This document shows positions 8,036 to 14,074 of a DNA stretch of 18,165 nt, in pieces. Source of the stretch: Actinomycetota bacterium (GTDB lineage Bacteria > Actinomycetota > Thermoleophilia > Gaiellales > Gaiellaceae); assembly GCA_003136795.1 (NCBI GenBank), contig PLDP01000025.1:1-18165 (forward strand), in the 5' to 3' direction. Below the pieces are notes generated by a model that was not told the DNA's origin, did not search any database, and saw nothing but the letters and a program-made list of their open reading frames with translations. Position 1 is the stretch's first letter. Each line of letters opens with the position of its first letter. Both the position numbers and the translations under genes were made by a program.

Positions 8036-8069
8036 GAGCGCCCGGGAGACCGGGCGCTCTGGCCCTTTT
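8036..8069 (+). terminator. intrinsic terminator after WxL-like gene 2
   Basis: GAGCGCCCGG (8036-8045), a GAGA tetraloop (GNRA type, 8046-8049) and CCGGGCGCTC (8050-8059) form a perfect 10-bp stem. TGGCCCTTTTC follows. The stop codon of gene 2 is only 10 bp upstream. The T run is short, as is common in high-GC genomes. Confidence 0.75.
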
Positions 8070-8110
8070 CCTACCCTTTCCCTCTCCCGGCCCCCCGGTC
8101 AGGGACGATG

Positions 8111-8695
8111 ATGCGGGTGGAGATGACGAAGACAGCGCTGATCGCGATGCTCGTAGTGGCCGCAGCCCTGCTCGCGGTCGCAGCCGCTCGCGCCGCGACC
8201 ACCGACACGATCACCGTCACCGCGGTCGTGACGGGCGGCGCGACGCTTTCGGTCGCCCCCAACGGCCCGCCGCCGACGTTCAACCTCACACTGAACGGCT
8301 CCGACCAGACGACGCCGTACACCTTGGGGGTGATCGTCGTCGACGCGCGTGGGCTCGCTTCGGGTGGCGGCTGGAACCTGACGATCACCTCGACACAGTT
8401 CAAGGACGCGACCACGCACACGTTCCCGACGACTGCCTCGACGATCACCGGGGTGACGACCGGCTGCGGGACGAACTCGACGTGCACGCTGCCCACCAAC
8501 AGCATCTCGAACACGAACCTCGCCGTGCCGGCGGCCACGGTCGCCCCGACAGCCGTCAAGTACCTCAATGCGGCAAATGCGACGGGGCTCGGCACGACGA
8601 ACGTCAATGCGACCGTCTCCGTCGCAGTGCCCGCGAACGTCTTCGCCGGCACGTACACGAGCACGGTCACCGTCTCGATCGTGTCCGGGCCGTGA
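8111..8695 (+). CDS. secreted WxL-like cell-surface protein 3
   Basis: 194 residues from the ATG at 8111. ATGs at 8108 and 8123 are also in frame; 8111 is preferred because AGGGA at 8101-8105 sits 5 nt before it. A GTG at 8033 also opens the frame but would put the terminator hairpin inside the gene. The signal peptide ends near AARA|A (residue 28). Motifs in order: LNGSDQTTPY (61-70), GWNLTIT (87-93), C119/C125 with NSTCTLPTNSI, KYLNAA (150-155), and AGTYTSTVTVSIVSGP at the C-terminus. It is clearly homologous to proteins 1 and 2 but more diverged. It starts a tight run: gene 4 begins 9 bp after its stop and the DUF916-like gene 10 bp after that. Confidence 0.7.
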   Translation: MRVEMTKTALIAMLVVAAALLAVAAARAATTDTITVTAVVTGGATLSVAPNGPPPTFNLTLNGSDQTTPYTLGVIVVDARGLASGGGWNLTITSTQFKDATTHTFPTTASTITGVTTGCGTNSTCTLPTNSISNTNLAVPAATVAPTAVKYLNAANATGLGTTNVNATVSVAVPANVFAGTYTSTVTVSIVSGP

Positions 8696-8704
8696 GCTGA
8701 GCGA

Positions 8705-9187
8705 ATGCGCTGGCTGCTCGTGCTCATGGTCGCTCTCGTCGTGACACCGGCGGCCAACGCGACATTCTCGATCGCGATCACCGGCACGAAGGTCACCGCC
8801 CCGGGCATCACGCTCAACGGCGTCGATCAGACCTCGACGTTCACGGTCGCCGCCACCGAGACCAACACAGGCGGCGGCAACACCGCCGGCTGGAACGTGA
8901 CGGCAGCCTCGGCGACGCTCACCTCGGCCGGAAAGACACTCCCGGCGCTGGAGGTCACGACCGTGGCGCGGGGAAACTGCACCGGCACCGGCTGCGTCAA
9001 CCCGACCAACTCGATCACATGGCCGATCACGCTCAGCACCACCGCCCAGAAGATCTACAACGCCACCGCGGGCACCGGCAAGGGCACTGTGATCCTGACC
9101 GGCACCTACCAGGTGACCTATCCCGCGAACGCCCTCCCGGGCACCTACACCGCCGTCGTGACGCTGGCCACGGCAACGGGGCCGTAG
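8705..9187 (+). CDS. secreted WxL-like cell-surface protein 4
   Basis: 160 residues with a short signal peptide (MRWLLVLMVALVVTPAANA, cleavage near residue 19). It keeps the family order: LNGVDQT (37-43), AGWNVTA (61-67, W-x-V), cysteines C92 and C97 (one residue closer than in the others) with NPTNSI, KIYNA (116-120), GTGKG, and the tail PGTYTAVVTLATATGP. The region between LNGVDQT and the tryptophan is Asn/Gly/Thr-rich (TNTGGGNT). The gene lies between protein 3 and the DUF916-like gene with gaps of 9 and 10 bp, so the three are most likely one operon. Its stop codon TAG is part of a TAGCAT hexamer that could serve as a -10 for the next gene. Confidence 0.7.
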   Translation: MRWLLVLMVALVVTPAANATFSIAITGTKVTAPGITLNGVDQTSTFTVAATETNTGGGNTAGWNVTAASATLTSAGKTLPALEVTTVARGNCTGTGCVNPTNSITWPITLSTTAQKIYNATAGTGKGTVILTGTYQVTYPANALPGTYTAVVTLATATGP

Positions 9188-9197
9188 CATTCCCTTG

Positions 9198-10544
9198 ATG
9201 CGCCGCCTCGCCGCACTTGCCTTTGCCGGGCTCGTTCTCGCGCCCGCGGCTCACGCTGCGACCAAGGGCCCCGTCTTCGGCCTGCGCGCGGTCGGCAACA
9301 ACGAGCGCGGCTACTTCGTCTACACGCTGAGCGCGGGCGCCTCGCAGACGGGCGCGGTGATCGTCTCGAACGTCGGCACTGCGGCCGGCACGGTCAAGCT
9401 CTTCACCGCGGACGGGACGACGGGCACCACGACCGGCACCGTCTACGAGACGGACAAGCAGCCGACGCGTGCCGGGTCGTGGGTGACGCTCTCGGAGACG
9501 GCCGTGACGCTCGCTCCTGGCACCAGCAAGCGCGTTGCGTTCACGGTGCATGTGCCTGCGGGCACGACCGCGGGCCAATGGGTCGGCGGGATCGTCGCCG
9601 AGACCTCGCACAAGCTGACGGCCGCGAAGTCGAAGCAGAAGGCAAACGTCCAGATCAAGATCCGTGACCTGACGATCATCGCCGTCGAGTCGAACGTCCC
9701 AGGCCCGAGCAGAACCGGTTTCACGATCGGCAAGGTGACGACCGGCGGCCGGCGTGGCTTCCAGCAGGTCTTCGTGCATGTCGCGAACATCGGCAACGTG
9801 CTCGTGAAGCCGACGGGCCGGGCAACGATCTTCAACTCGAAGGGTGTGCTCGTCGAGACGCTGCCGTTCACGATGGACACGTTCCTGCCGCAGACGGCGA
9901 TCGACTATCCGATCCTCTTGAAGAAGGCCCTGGCCGCGGGCGACTACGTCGCGGCCGTGACGCTGCGGGTCCCCGGCGGCCAGACGGTGCACGCCAAGCC
10001 GTCTTTCTCGGTCTCGCAGGCGGATGTGAAGCAGGTGTTCACCTCGGCGAGCCCGACGCAGCCGCCACCGACCCTGGCGAGCTCGAGCAGTTCGTCGACG
10101 CCGTGGCCGCTGATTGGCGCTGCAGCGGGCGGGCTGCTCGTCGTCCTGCTGCTCCTCCTGTGGCTCCTGCGGCGCCGTAGGGACACGCCGGCGGCTGCGT
10201 TGCAGTCAGTCCTCGCCGCGGCCGCCGCCGAGGAGTCGAGCCTCCCGGAGCCGCCGACGGCGCCGGAGACCGCCGTGCCCGCGATGCCGGCCGAGCCCAT
10301 TGCGCCAATCGCGCCGGTCGCGCCCGTTGCAGCGCCGGCTCCGCCGCCGCCCGCCCCGGCGGGCTCGGAGCGCCCGGCCGCGTGCCGTCCGTACCACTTC
10401 TGGGAGGTCGCCTACGACCGGGGCCAGCTCGGCGGCGACGGCGTCTGGCGCTTCCCGCACCGCTGTCAGAACTGCGGCCTCGAACTGCTCGCGAGCGACG
10501 TCGCGGATGCGAGCGCCCAGGCCGACCGCCTCACTCCCTCCTAG
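9198..10544 (+). CDS. DUF916-like (WxL-interacting) membrane protein with Cys-rich cytoplasmic tail
   Basis: 448 residues. The signal peptide is 1-20 (APAAHA|A). Residues 24-135 match the DUF916/WxL peptidoglycan-binding layout: GYFVYTLSAGASQTGAVIVSNVG (38-60), AGTVKLFTADGTTG, a W-V-TL strand, TLAPGTSKRVAFTVHVP (104-120) and AGQWVGGIVAE. A second Ig-like domain (about 150-272) parallels the DUF3324-type second domain. A Ser-rich linker, one transmembrane helix (303-324) and an RRRR stop-transfer follow. Unusually, about 120 residues remain on the cytoplasmic side: an Ala/Pro-rich stretch (331-395), then C396 and H421-R-C423-Q-N-C426, which could bind zinc. Firmicute DUF916 proteins normally end just after the helix. 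ATG at 9198 lacks a Shine-Dalgarno; TAGCAT 7 nt upstream suggests a leaderless start, or coupling to gene 4. Domain assignment is by pattern, without a search. Confidence 0.75.
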   Translation: MRRLAALAFAGLVLAPAAHAATKGPVFGLRAVGNNERGYFVYTLSAGASQTGAVIVSNVGTAAGTVKLFTADGTTGTTTGTVYETDKQPTRAGSWVTLSETAVTLAPGTSKRVAFTVHVPAGTTAGQWVGGIVAETSHKLTAAKSKQKANVQIKIRDLTIIAVESNVPGPSRTGFTIGKVTTGGRRGFQQVFVHVANIGNVLVKPTGRATIFNSKGVLVETLPFTMDTFLPQTAIDYPILLKKALAAGDYVAAVTLRVPGGQTVHAKPSFSVSQADVKQVFTSASPTQPPPTLASSSSSSTPWPLIGAAAGGLLVVLLLLLWLLRRRRDTPAAALQSVLAAAAAEESSLPEPPTAPETAVPAMPAEPIAPIAPVAPVAAPAPPPPAPAGSERPAACRPYHFWEVAYDRGQLGGDGVWRFPHRCQNCGLELLASDVADASAQADRLTPS

Positions 10545-10579
10545 AACCAGCGTTACAACTGCTCTGGACTCCCCCCGAA

Positions 10580-10599
10580 GGGTGATGCACTATTCACCC
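10580..10599 (+). promoter_or_regulatory. small hairpin containing a GGGTGATGCAC motif upstream of WxL-like gene 5
   Basis: GGGTGA (10580-10585) pairs with TCACCC (10594-10599) around an 8-base loop. The left half contains GGGTGATGCAC, which also occurs upstream of WxL-like gene 2 (7450-7460). There is no T run, so it is not an obvious terminator although it follows the DUF916-like stop by 35 bp. It may be a protein- or RNA-level regulatory element; that is speculative. Confidence 0.25.
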
Positions 10600-10637
10600 G
10601 TACGAGGGAGGAGGGCACACTGGCGGTGGCACGGGCT

Positions 10638-10652
10638 TACCCAACTTGGGTA
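10638..10652. promoter_or_regulatory. perfect 15-bp palindrome TACCCAACTTGGGTA, candidate operator
   Basis: Two perfect 7-bp arms surround a single C, 50 bp upstream of the ATG at 10703. The right half-site with its flank (TTGGGTAT, 10646-10653) recurs as TTGGGAAT at 10669-10676. The repeats are 23 bp apart, about two helical turns, in the same orientation. This arrangement is typical of a transcription-factor binding region. No regulator gene is present in the window. Confidence 0.4.
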
Positions 10653-10702
10653 TGGGACGGATCCCGGCTTGGGAATAGCTTGCCGTGCTCCGAGGCCTCA
10701 CG

Positions 10703-11122
10703 ATGAGACAGGTGCTGCGGCGCGCGATCAGCGTTTCGATCCTGGCTCTGCTTCTGGCGGGCCCGGCCGGCGCGGGCACAATCGTCGTCAAGCTGACCTT
10801 CGTGCCCGGGAAGCTCAGCATGAAGGCCGTGCCGGCGACCATCGCCCCCGGAGCAACGGTCTCCGTGCCGCTGACGATCGCCGACGGCCGCGGCAACGGG
10901 AGCGGCTGGACGCTGAAGGTCGCCGGCTCGTCGACCGTCAACGTCGTCTCGATCACGGCGACCTGCGCCGCCAACTCGACCTGCACGCTGCCTTCCGAGA
11001 TCGGCGCCCCGTCGGGCGTCACGGTGCTCCGGGCTGCGAAGGGCACCGGCATGGGCGTGATGAACCTCGTCGTCACGCTCCGCTCGACCTCGAAGACCGC
11101 GGTCTCGTTCACCGTCTCGTAA
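10703..11122 (+). CDS. small secreted WxL-like protein 5 (divergent)
   Basis: 139 residues with a signal peptide (MRQVLRRAISVSILALLLAGPAGA, cleavage near residue 24). Its middle matches the family: DGRGNGSGWTLKVAG (61-75, W69-x-L71) followed by the cysteine pair C88/C94 in TCAANSTCTLPSEI, almost the same as in protein 3. It lacks the LNGxDQT motif and the AGTYTSTVT tail; the C-terminus is instead NLVVTLRSTSKTAVSFTVS. ATG at 10703 is chosen because GAGG sits 7 nt upstream; a GTG at 10685 would add six residues without a ribosome site. The gene stands alone behind a 158-bp interval with a palindrome. The GT-C gene begins 28 bp downstream, so the two could be co-transcribed. Function unknown beyond the family resemblance. 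Confidence 0.65.
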   Translation: MRQVLRRAISVSILALLLAGPAGAGTIVVKLTFVPGKLSMKAVPATIAPGATVSVPLTIADGRGNGSGWTLKVAGSSTVNVVSITATCAANSTCTLPSEIGAPSGVTVLRAAKGTGMGVMNLVVTLRSTSKTAVSFTVS

Positions 11123-11150
11123 GCCCGGCGCTGTAGCCTCCGGCGCGACC

Positions 11151-12596
11151 GTGAGCGCCGCCGACTCCCAGTGGCCCGCCTGGCTTCGCCGTCACACGGG
11201 CGTCGAGCTCCTCGGCCCACCGCGGCTCTTCTTCGCGTGGCTGACGATCGCGCTCTCGCTGCTGATGATCGTCTACGTCGGCGCGTGGAACGCGGCGAAG
11301 TACCCGATCGTGCTCGGCTACGACGCGCAGCCGAACGCGGCGTACGCCCACTTCCTGCTCGACAAACACCGCCTTCCAACACCCGACGAGTCAGGAGAGT
11401 CGAACCAGCCGCCGGCGTACTACTTCTTCGCCGGCGTCGCCTCGCGCGCTGGACACGAGATCTTCGGCTGGCTCGAGGCGCGACCGTTCACCGCCCAGCT
11501 GCCCGAGGCCTCCTACCGCGGCGCGCAGATCCTCAACGTGGTGCTCGTGTTCCTGACCGCGCTCTGCGTACTGTGGCTCGCGCGCGGCGTGGCCCCGGAT
11601 CGACCATGGGTCTGGGCCGCGAGCGTGGGCTTCTTCGCGTTCCTGCCGGTGGTGTCCAAGGTCGAGGCGATGTTCCACCCGGAGAACCTCAACATGCTTT
11701 GCTCGGCAGCGGCGATTGCGTCGCTCACCCACATGTTCGTACGGCGGCGATTCCGCCTCCGGCTGATGATTCTGTTCGGGCTCGCGGTTGGGATCGGACT
11801 TGCCACGCGCCTCTCCATGATCTTCGTGATCACAGCGCTGATCGTCGGGTCGGGGATCGCGATCACCGATCCGCGAATCAGACGGCTGTTTCCGTGGAAG
11901 CGCGTCGCTGTGGTCGCGGCAGCTGTCGTCCTCCTCGCGACGCCGTGGGTTGCCTACCGCGCGATCGTCCAGCACAGCGGGCCGTTCAATCAGACGAGCG
12001 AGCTGATTCGCGCCGCGCTGAACCCTCGCCAACATCTCTTGGCAGACAAGGTCACGAGTCACGCCCAGTTCTTCGATCTGTCCCCGAAGGTGTTCACAGA
12101 ACCCTGGCGCTCGAACTTCAAGAATCAGGCAGCGAGCGAAACCTACGTGGAGATTTGGGGGGACTGGCTGGGAGCCTTCGCCTGGTCGGGGTACTCCCCG
12201 GCACCGTCCCCGGCAGCGCAGCGCATCCTCAAGGATCAGAGCTACATCGGTGTGCTCCCAACGGCCCTGGCGATTCTCGGTTGGTTCGTGCTGCTGTGGC
12301 TGGCCTTCACACGCAGGCCGGAACTCGGACCGGTGGCAGTCCTTCCGATCTTCGCGGTCGGCGGATATCTCTTCCGGTCGTACGTAGCCCTATCCCACGA
12401 CGGCGACCTGCTAAAGGCGGCGTACGCGTTGAACAGCGCGCCGGTGTGGGCGCTCGGCTTCGGTGTCGCGACTGCGTGGCTCGCCACGCGATCGCGGCTT
12501 GCCCGCTACGGGATGGTCGCGTTGTTCGTGATCTTCGCCGTCCTCGAGCTCCGGTTCACGATGTACGGCATCCGCGATCAGGTTCCGATCTTCTAG
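11151..12596 (+). CDS. GT-C family membrane glycosyltransferase (PMT/ArnT-like)
   Basis: A 481-residue membrane protein with about ten helices. After the first helix (about 25-45) comes the first outer loop with GYDAQPNAAYAHFLL (56-70) and QPPAYYFFAG (86-95). An acidic residue in loop 1 (D58) followed by a [HQ]PP.YY motif is the signature of GT-C enzymes that use polyprenyl-phosphate sugars. A hydrophilic region at about 260-360 (SNFKNQAASETYVEIWGDWLG) precedes the last helices. It would add a sugar on the outer face of the membrane, with the donor plausibly made by the GT2 enzyme at 14868-15809. Start GTG at 11151; no Shine-Dalgarno, but TAGCCT lies 11 nt upstream. The last 18 codons (12540-12596) are repeated, diverged, at 14015-14074. 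Confidence 0.78.
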   Translation: MSAADSQWPAWLRRHTGVELLGPPRLFFAWLTIALSLLMIVYVGAWNAAKYPIVLGYDAQPNAAYAHFLLDKHRLPTPDESGESNQPPAYYFFAGVASRAGHEIFGWLEARPFTAQLPEASYRGAQILNVVLVFLTALCVLWLARGVAPDRPWVWAASVGFFAFLPVVSKVEAMFHPENLNMLCSAAAIASLTHMFVRRRFRLRLMILFGLAVGIGLATRLSMIFVITALIVGSGIAITDPRIRRLFPWKRVAVVAAAVVLLATPWVAYRAIVQHSGPFNQTSELIRAALNPRQHLLADKVTSHAQFFDLSPKVFTEPWRSNFKNQAASETYVEIWGDWLGAFAWSGYSPAPSPAAQRILKDQSYIGVLPTALAILGWFVLLWLAFTRRPELGPVAVLPIFAVGGYLFRSYVALSHDGDLLKAAYALNSAPVWALGFGVATAWLATRSRLARYGMVALFVIFAVLELRFTMYGIRDQVPIF

Positions 12597-12607
12597 GTTG
12601 GAGAGCG

Positions 12608-13747
12608 ATGCCCGACAACAACCAGACGGTTCGCCCGATCACCGTCGGAATCGGCACACGCTCGTACAACGCCACCTACAGCTATGCCGGGCTCGCGCCT
12701 CCCGGCGTCCGGTTCGTGCGTGCCATGCGATTGCCGCTGAACCGCAGCTGGCCGGAGTCGCTGACCGCACGAAACACGTACGTTCCGCTCGATCCGCGCC
12801 TCGATCTTCTCCACTTGATGAACGGTGTTGTTGCGCTTGGCTGGCCGACGCCATGGGTTACGAGCTTCGAGTCAATGATCCCGCGTCTCGACGCACGCCA
12901 CGAAGAGAGCCGCCTCCGCTCAGCGCTCGTAAACCGCCTCCTGTCGCCGCGCTGCAGGTTGCTGATCGCATGGTCCGAGCACGCTCGATCTTGGCTTGGA
13001 GCGATCCATGACGATGAAACCGCAGCGTTGCTCCGACAGAAGACCGTGGTCTTCACCGGTTCAACCGGGCCAGCCGTAAGCGAGCCCAAGCTGCTCGAAC
13101 TCCCCCTACGCGTCGCGTTCGTTGGCGGCGCACTTCTGGCGAAGGGAGGAGTCGCGCTCCTGCGAGCGGCAAAGCGAGCCGCCGATACTCATCTGCCGGT
13201 GGAAATCACGATGGTGGGATCCCCGGACCGCTTGACCGAGGTGACTCCGCCCGCCGAGCTGTATCGCGAGGAGGCGCGATCCCTGCTTCGCTACGTCACG
13301 TCGATCGAGCAGCTTTCCGAGGCCGATACGCGACAGTTGATCGAAACAAGTCACGTCCTGGTTCTCCCGTCGCTTCAGGAGACACTGGGTTGGGTGACGC
13401 TCGAGGCGATGCAACGGGCAACGGTCCCGATTGTTGCGGGAATCGCCGCCCAGCCAGAGCTCGTAGGCAGCTCCGGCATCGTCCTACCGATTCCGATCGG
13501 CGAACTCGGGCGGTGGCGCGGGCTGGATCTCGTCGGTCGCGAACGCGAAGCCGTTACGCGCGAGACACTCGACGGGCTTGCAGACACCATTTACGCGGCA
13601 CTGGAACAACTCGTCGACGATCCAGACCGGTACGCCCAACTGAGCAGTGCGACGCTGGATGAGTATCGAAGGCGGTTTTCGCCGGACGAGGCGAGTCGCC
13701 GACTTCGATCGCTCTACGATCGCGCGCTCAACCTGCCGCAGGCGTGA
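12608..13747 (+). CDS. GT4-like glycosyltransferase
   Basis: 379 residues of GT-B type. The N-terminal half is short and atypical (FVRAMRLPLNRSWPESL). The C-terminal half has LRVAFVGGALLAKGGVALLRA (167-187) and the EX7E motif E258-E266 in LPSLQETLGWVTLEAM, followed by VPIVAG, as in GT4 retaining enzymes. It is an internal-membrane-face sugar transferase of unknown specificity. ATG at 12608 has GGAGAG (12600-12605) just upstream, and the reading frame runs open further upstream only as a shadow of the GT-C gene. It follows the GT-C stop by 11 bp. Immediately after its stop lies the antisense 3' scrap of a GT2 gene, so this gene occupies the same relative slot as the methyltransferase at 14071. 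Confidence 0.8.
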   Translation: MPDNNQTVRPITVGIGTRSYNATYSYAGLAPPGVRFVRAMRLPLNRSWPESLTARNTYVPLDPRLDLLHLMNGVVALGWPTPWVTSFESMIPRLDARHEESRLRSALVNRLLSPRCRLLIAWSEHARSWLGAIHDDETAALLRQKTVVFTGSTGPAVSEPKLLELPLRVAFVGGALLAKGGVALLRAAKRAADTHLPVEITMVGSPDRLTEVTPPAELYREEARSLLRYVTSIEQLSEADTRQLIETSHVLVLPSLQETLGWVTLEAMQRATVPIVAGIAAQPELVGSSGIVLPIPIGELGRWRGLDLVGREREAVTRETLDGLADTIYAALEQLVDDPDRYAQLSSATLDEYRRRFSPDEASRRLRSLYDRALNLPQA

Positions 13748-13748
13748 T

Positions 13749-13775
13749 TCAGCGCAGATCCTTGTTCGACTCCAT
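13749..13775 (-). pseudogene. 3' remnant of a GT2 glycosyltransferase gene (MESNKDLR-stop)
   Basis: On the minus strand these 27 nt read ATG GAG TCG AAC AAG GAT CTG CGC TGA, i.e. MESNKDLR then stop. These are exactly the last eight residues of the intact GT2 enzyme at 14868-15809. At DNA level they are close to 14868-14894, but with synonymous changes and a different stop (TGA instead of TAG). Similarity ends abruptly at 13776. It starts one base after the GT4 stop. The synonymous differences argue for a diverged homologue, not a recent copy. Confidence 0.75.
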
Positions 13776-13789
13776 GGGGATGGCCATGG

Positions 13790-13815
13790 ATGTCGCCCGA
13801 TGTCGTCTCATGTCG
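13790..13815 (+). repeat. three direct repeats of ATGTCG at exact 10-bp period
   Basis: ATGTCG occurs at 13790-13795, 13800-13805 and 13810-13815, each followed by four variable bases. Helical phasing would place all three on one face of the DNA. Two further phased pairs follow in the same interval. No such phasing was noticed in the other intergenic regions of the window. Confidence 0.5.
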
Positions 13816-14014
13816 CTCTCGGGTTTCGGACGGGCGTCGCGTAAATACGACACGTCACGTTACGTCACGTTCTGACGCCACGTGCCACCGTCTGGATTTG
13901 CACGCGATTTGCAGGAGGCCCGTGGCGCCGGCGGTAATCTCTCGCGATGCCGGCTTCGCCCTGTTCGAGGAATACGCCGGGAAGGTGGAGCGCCACCTTC
14001 TCGCCGCCCTCGCT

Positions 14015-14074
14015 CTCCTCGAACTACGGTTTACGATGTACGGAGTCCGTGACGGTCGACCTGTCTTCTCGTGA
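14015..14074 (+). pseudogene. 3' remnant of a GT-C glycosyltransferase gene
   Basis: These bases encode LLELRFTMYGVRDGRPVFS then TGA. The intact GT-C enzyme ends VLELRFTMYGIRDQVPIF (12540-12596). The core LELRFTMYG-x-RD is shared, while codons differ at many third positions (for example GAA/GAG, CTA/CTC, TTT/TTC), so the remnant comes from a diverged homologue. The frame is open upstream to 13790 but resembles the GT-C enzyme only in this last stretch. Its TGA overlaps the methyltransferase GTG as GTGA (14071-14074). Confidence 0.72.

Larger units (their letters stand above)
13748..14070. other. 323-bp scar interval between GT4-like and methyltransferase genes
   Basis: The interval starts with the GT2 tail remnant (13749-13775) and ends with the GT-C tail remnant (14015-14074). 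Between them no recognisable gene is seen, although a 94-codon frame (13790-14074) stays open into the GT-C tail. The central part is full of short direct repeats phased at 10-11 bp: ATGTCG at 13790, 13800 and 13810; ACGTCACGT at 13852 and 13862; ATTTGCA at 13896 and 13907. It looks like a recombination junction with decayed sequence, possibly with binding sites. An assembly join is a real alternative. Confidence 0.6.

Noticed and set aside
8033..8110. Longer WxL-like protein 3 from GTG at 8033
   Set aside because: It would place the perfect terminator hairpin (8036-8059) inside the gene and put a Pro-rich leader before a normal signal peptide.
8071..9190. Long minus-strand frames opposite WxL-like genes 3 and 4
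   Set aside because: Val/Thr-rich or Arg-rich mirrors of the coding strand with no signal peptide or motif; antisense artefacts.
10580..10599. Hairpin after the DUF916-like gene as a terminator
   Set aside because: Only six base pairs, an 8-base loop and no T run; kept only as a possible regulatory element.
11171..12607. Upstream extension of the GT4-like frame to 858 codons
   Set aside because: Basic, low-complexity shadow of the GT-C gene; a ribosome site and ATG at 12608 begin the recognisable GT.
13790..13913. CRISPR array or attachment site
   Set aside because: Repeats are 6-9 bp with 10-11 bp periods and there are no spacers of CRISPR size; no integrase, transposase or tRNA is present.
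13790..14074. 94-codon frame as an intact small gene
   Set aside because: Only its last ~19 codons resemble anything (the GT-C tail); the start region is repeat-rich and has no ribosome site, so it is treated as a remnant.
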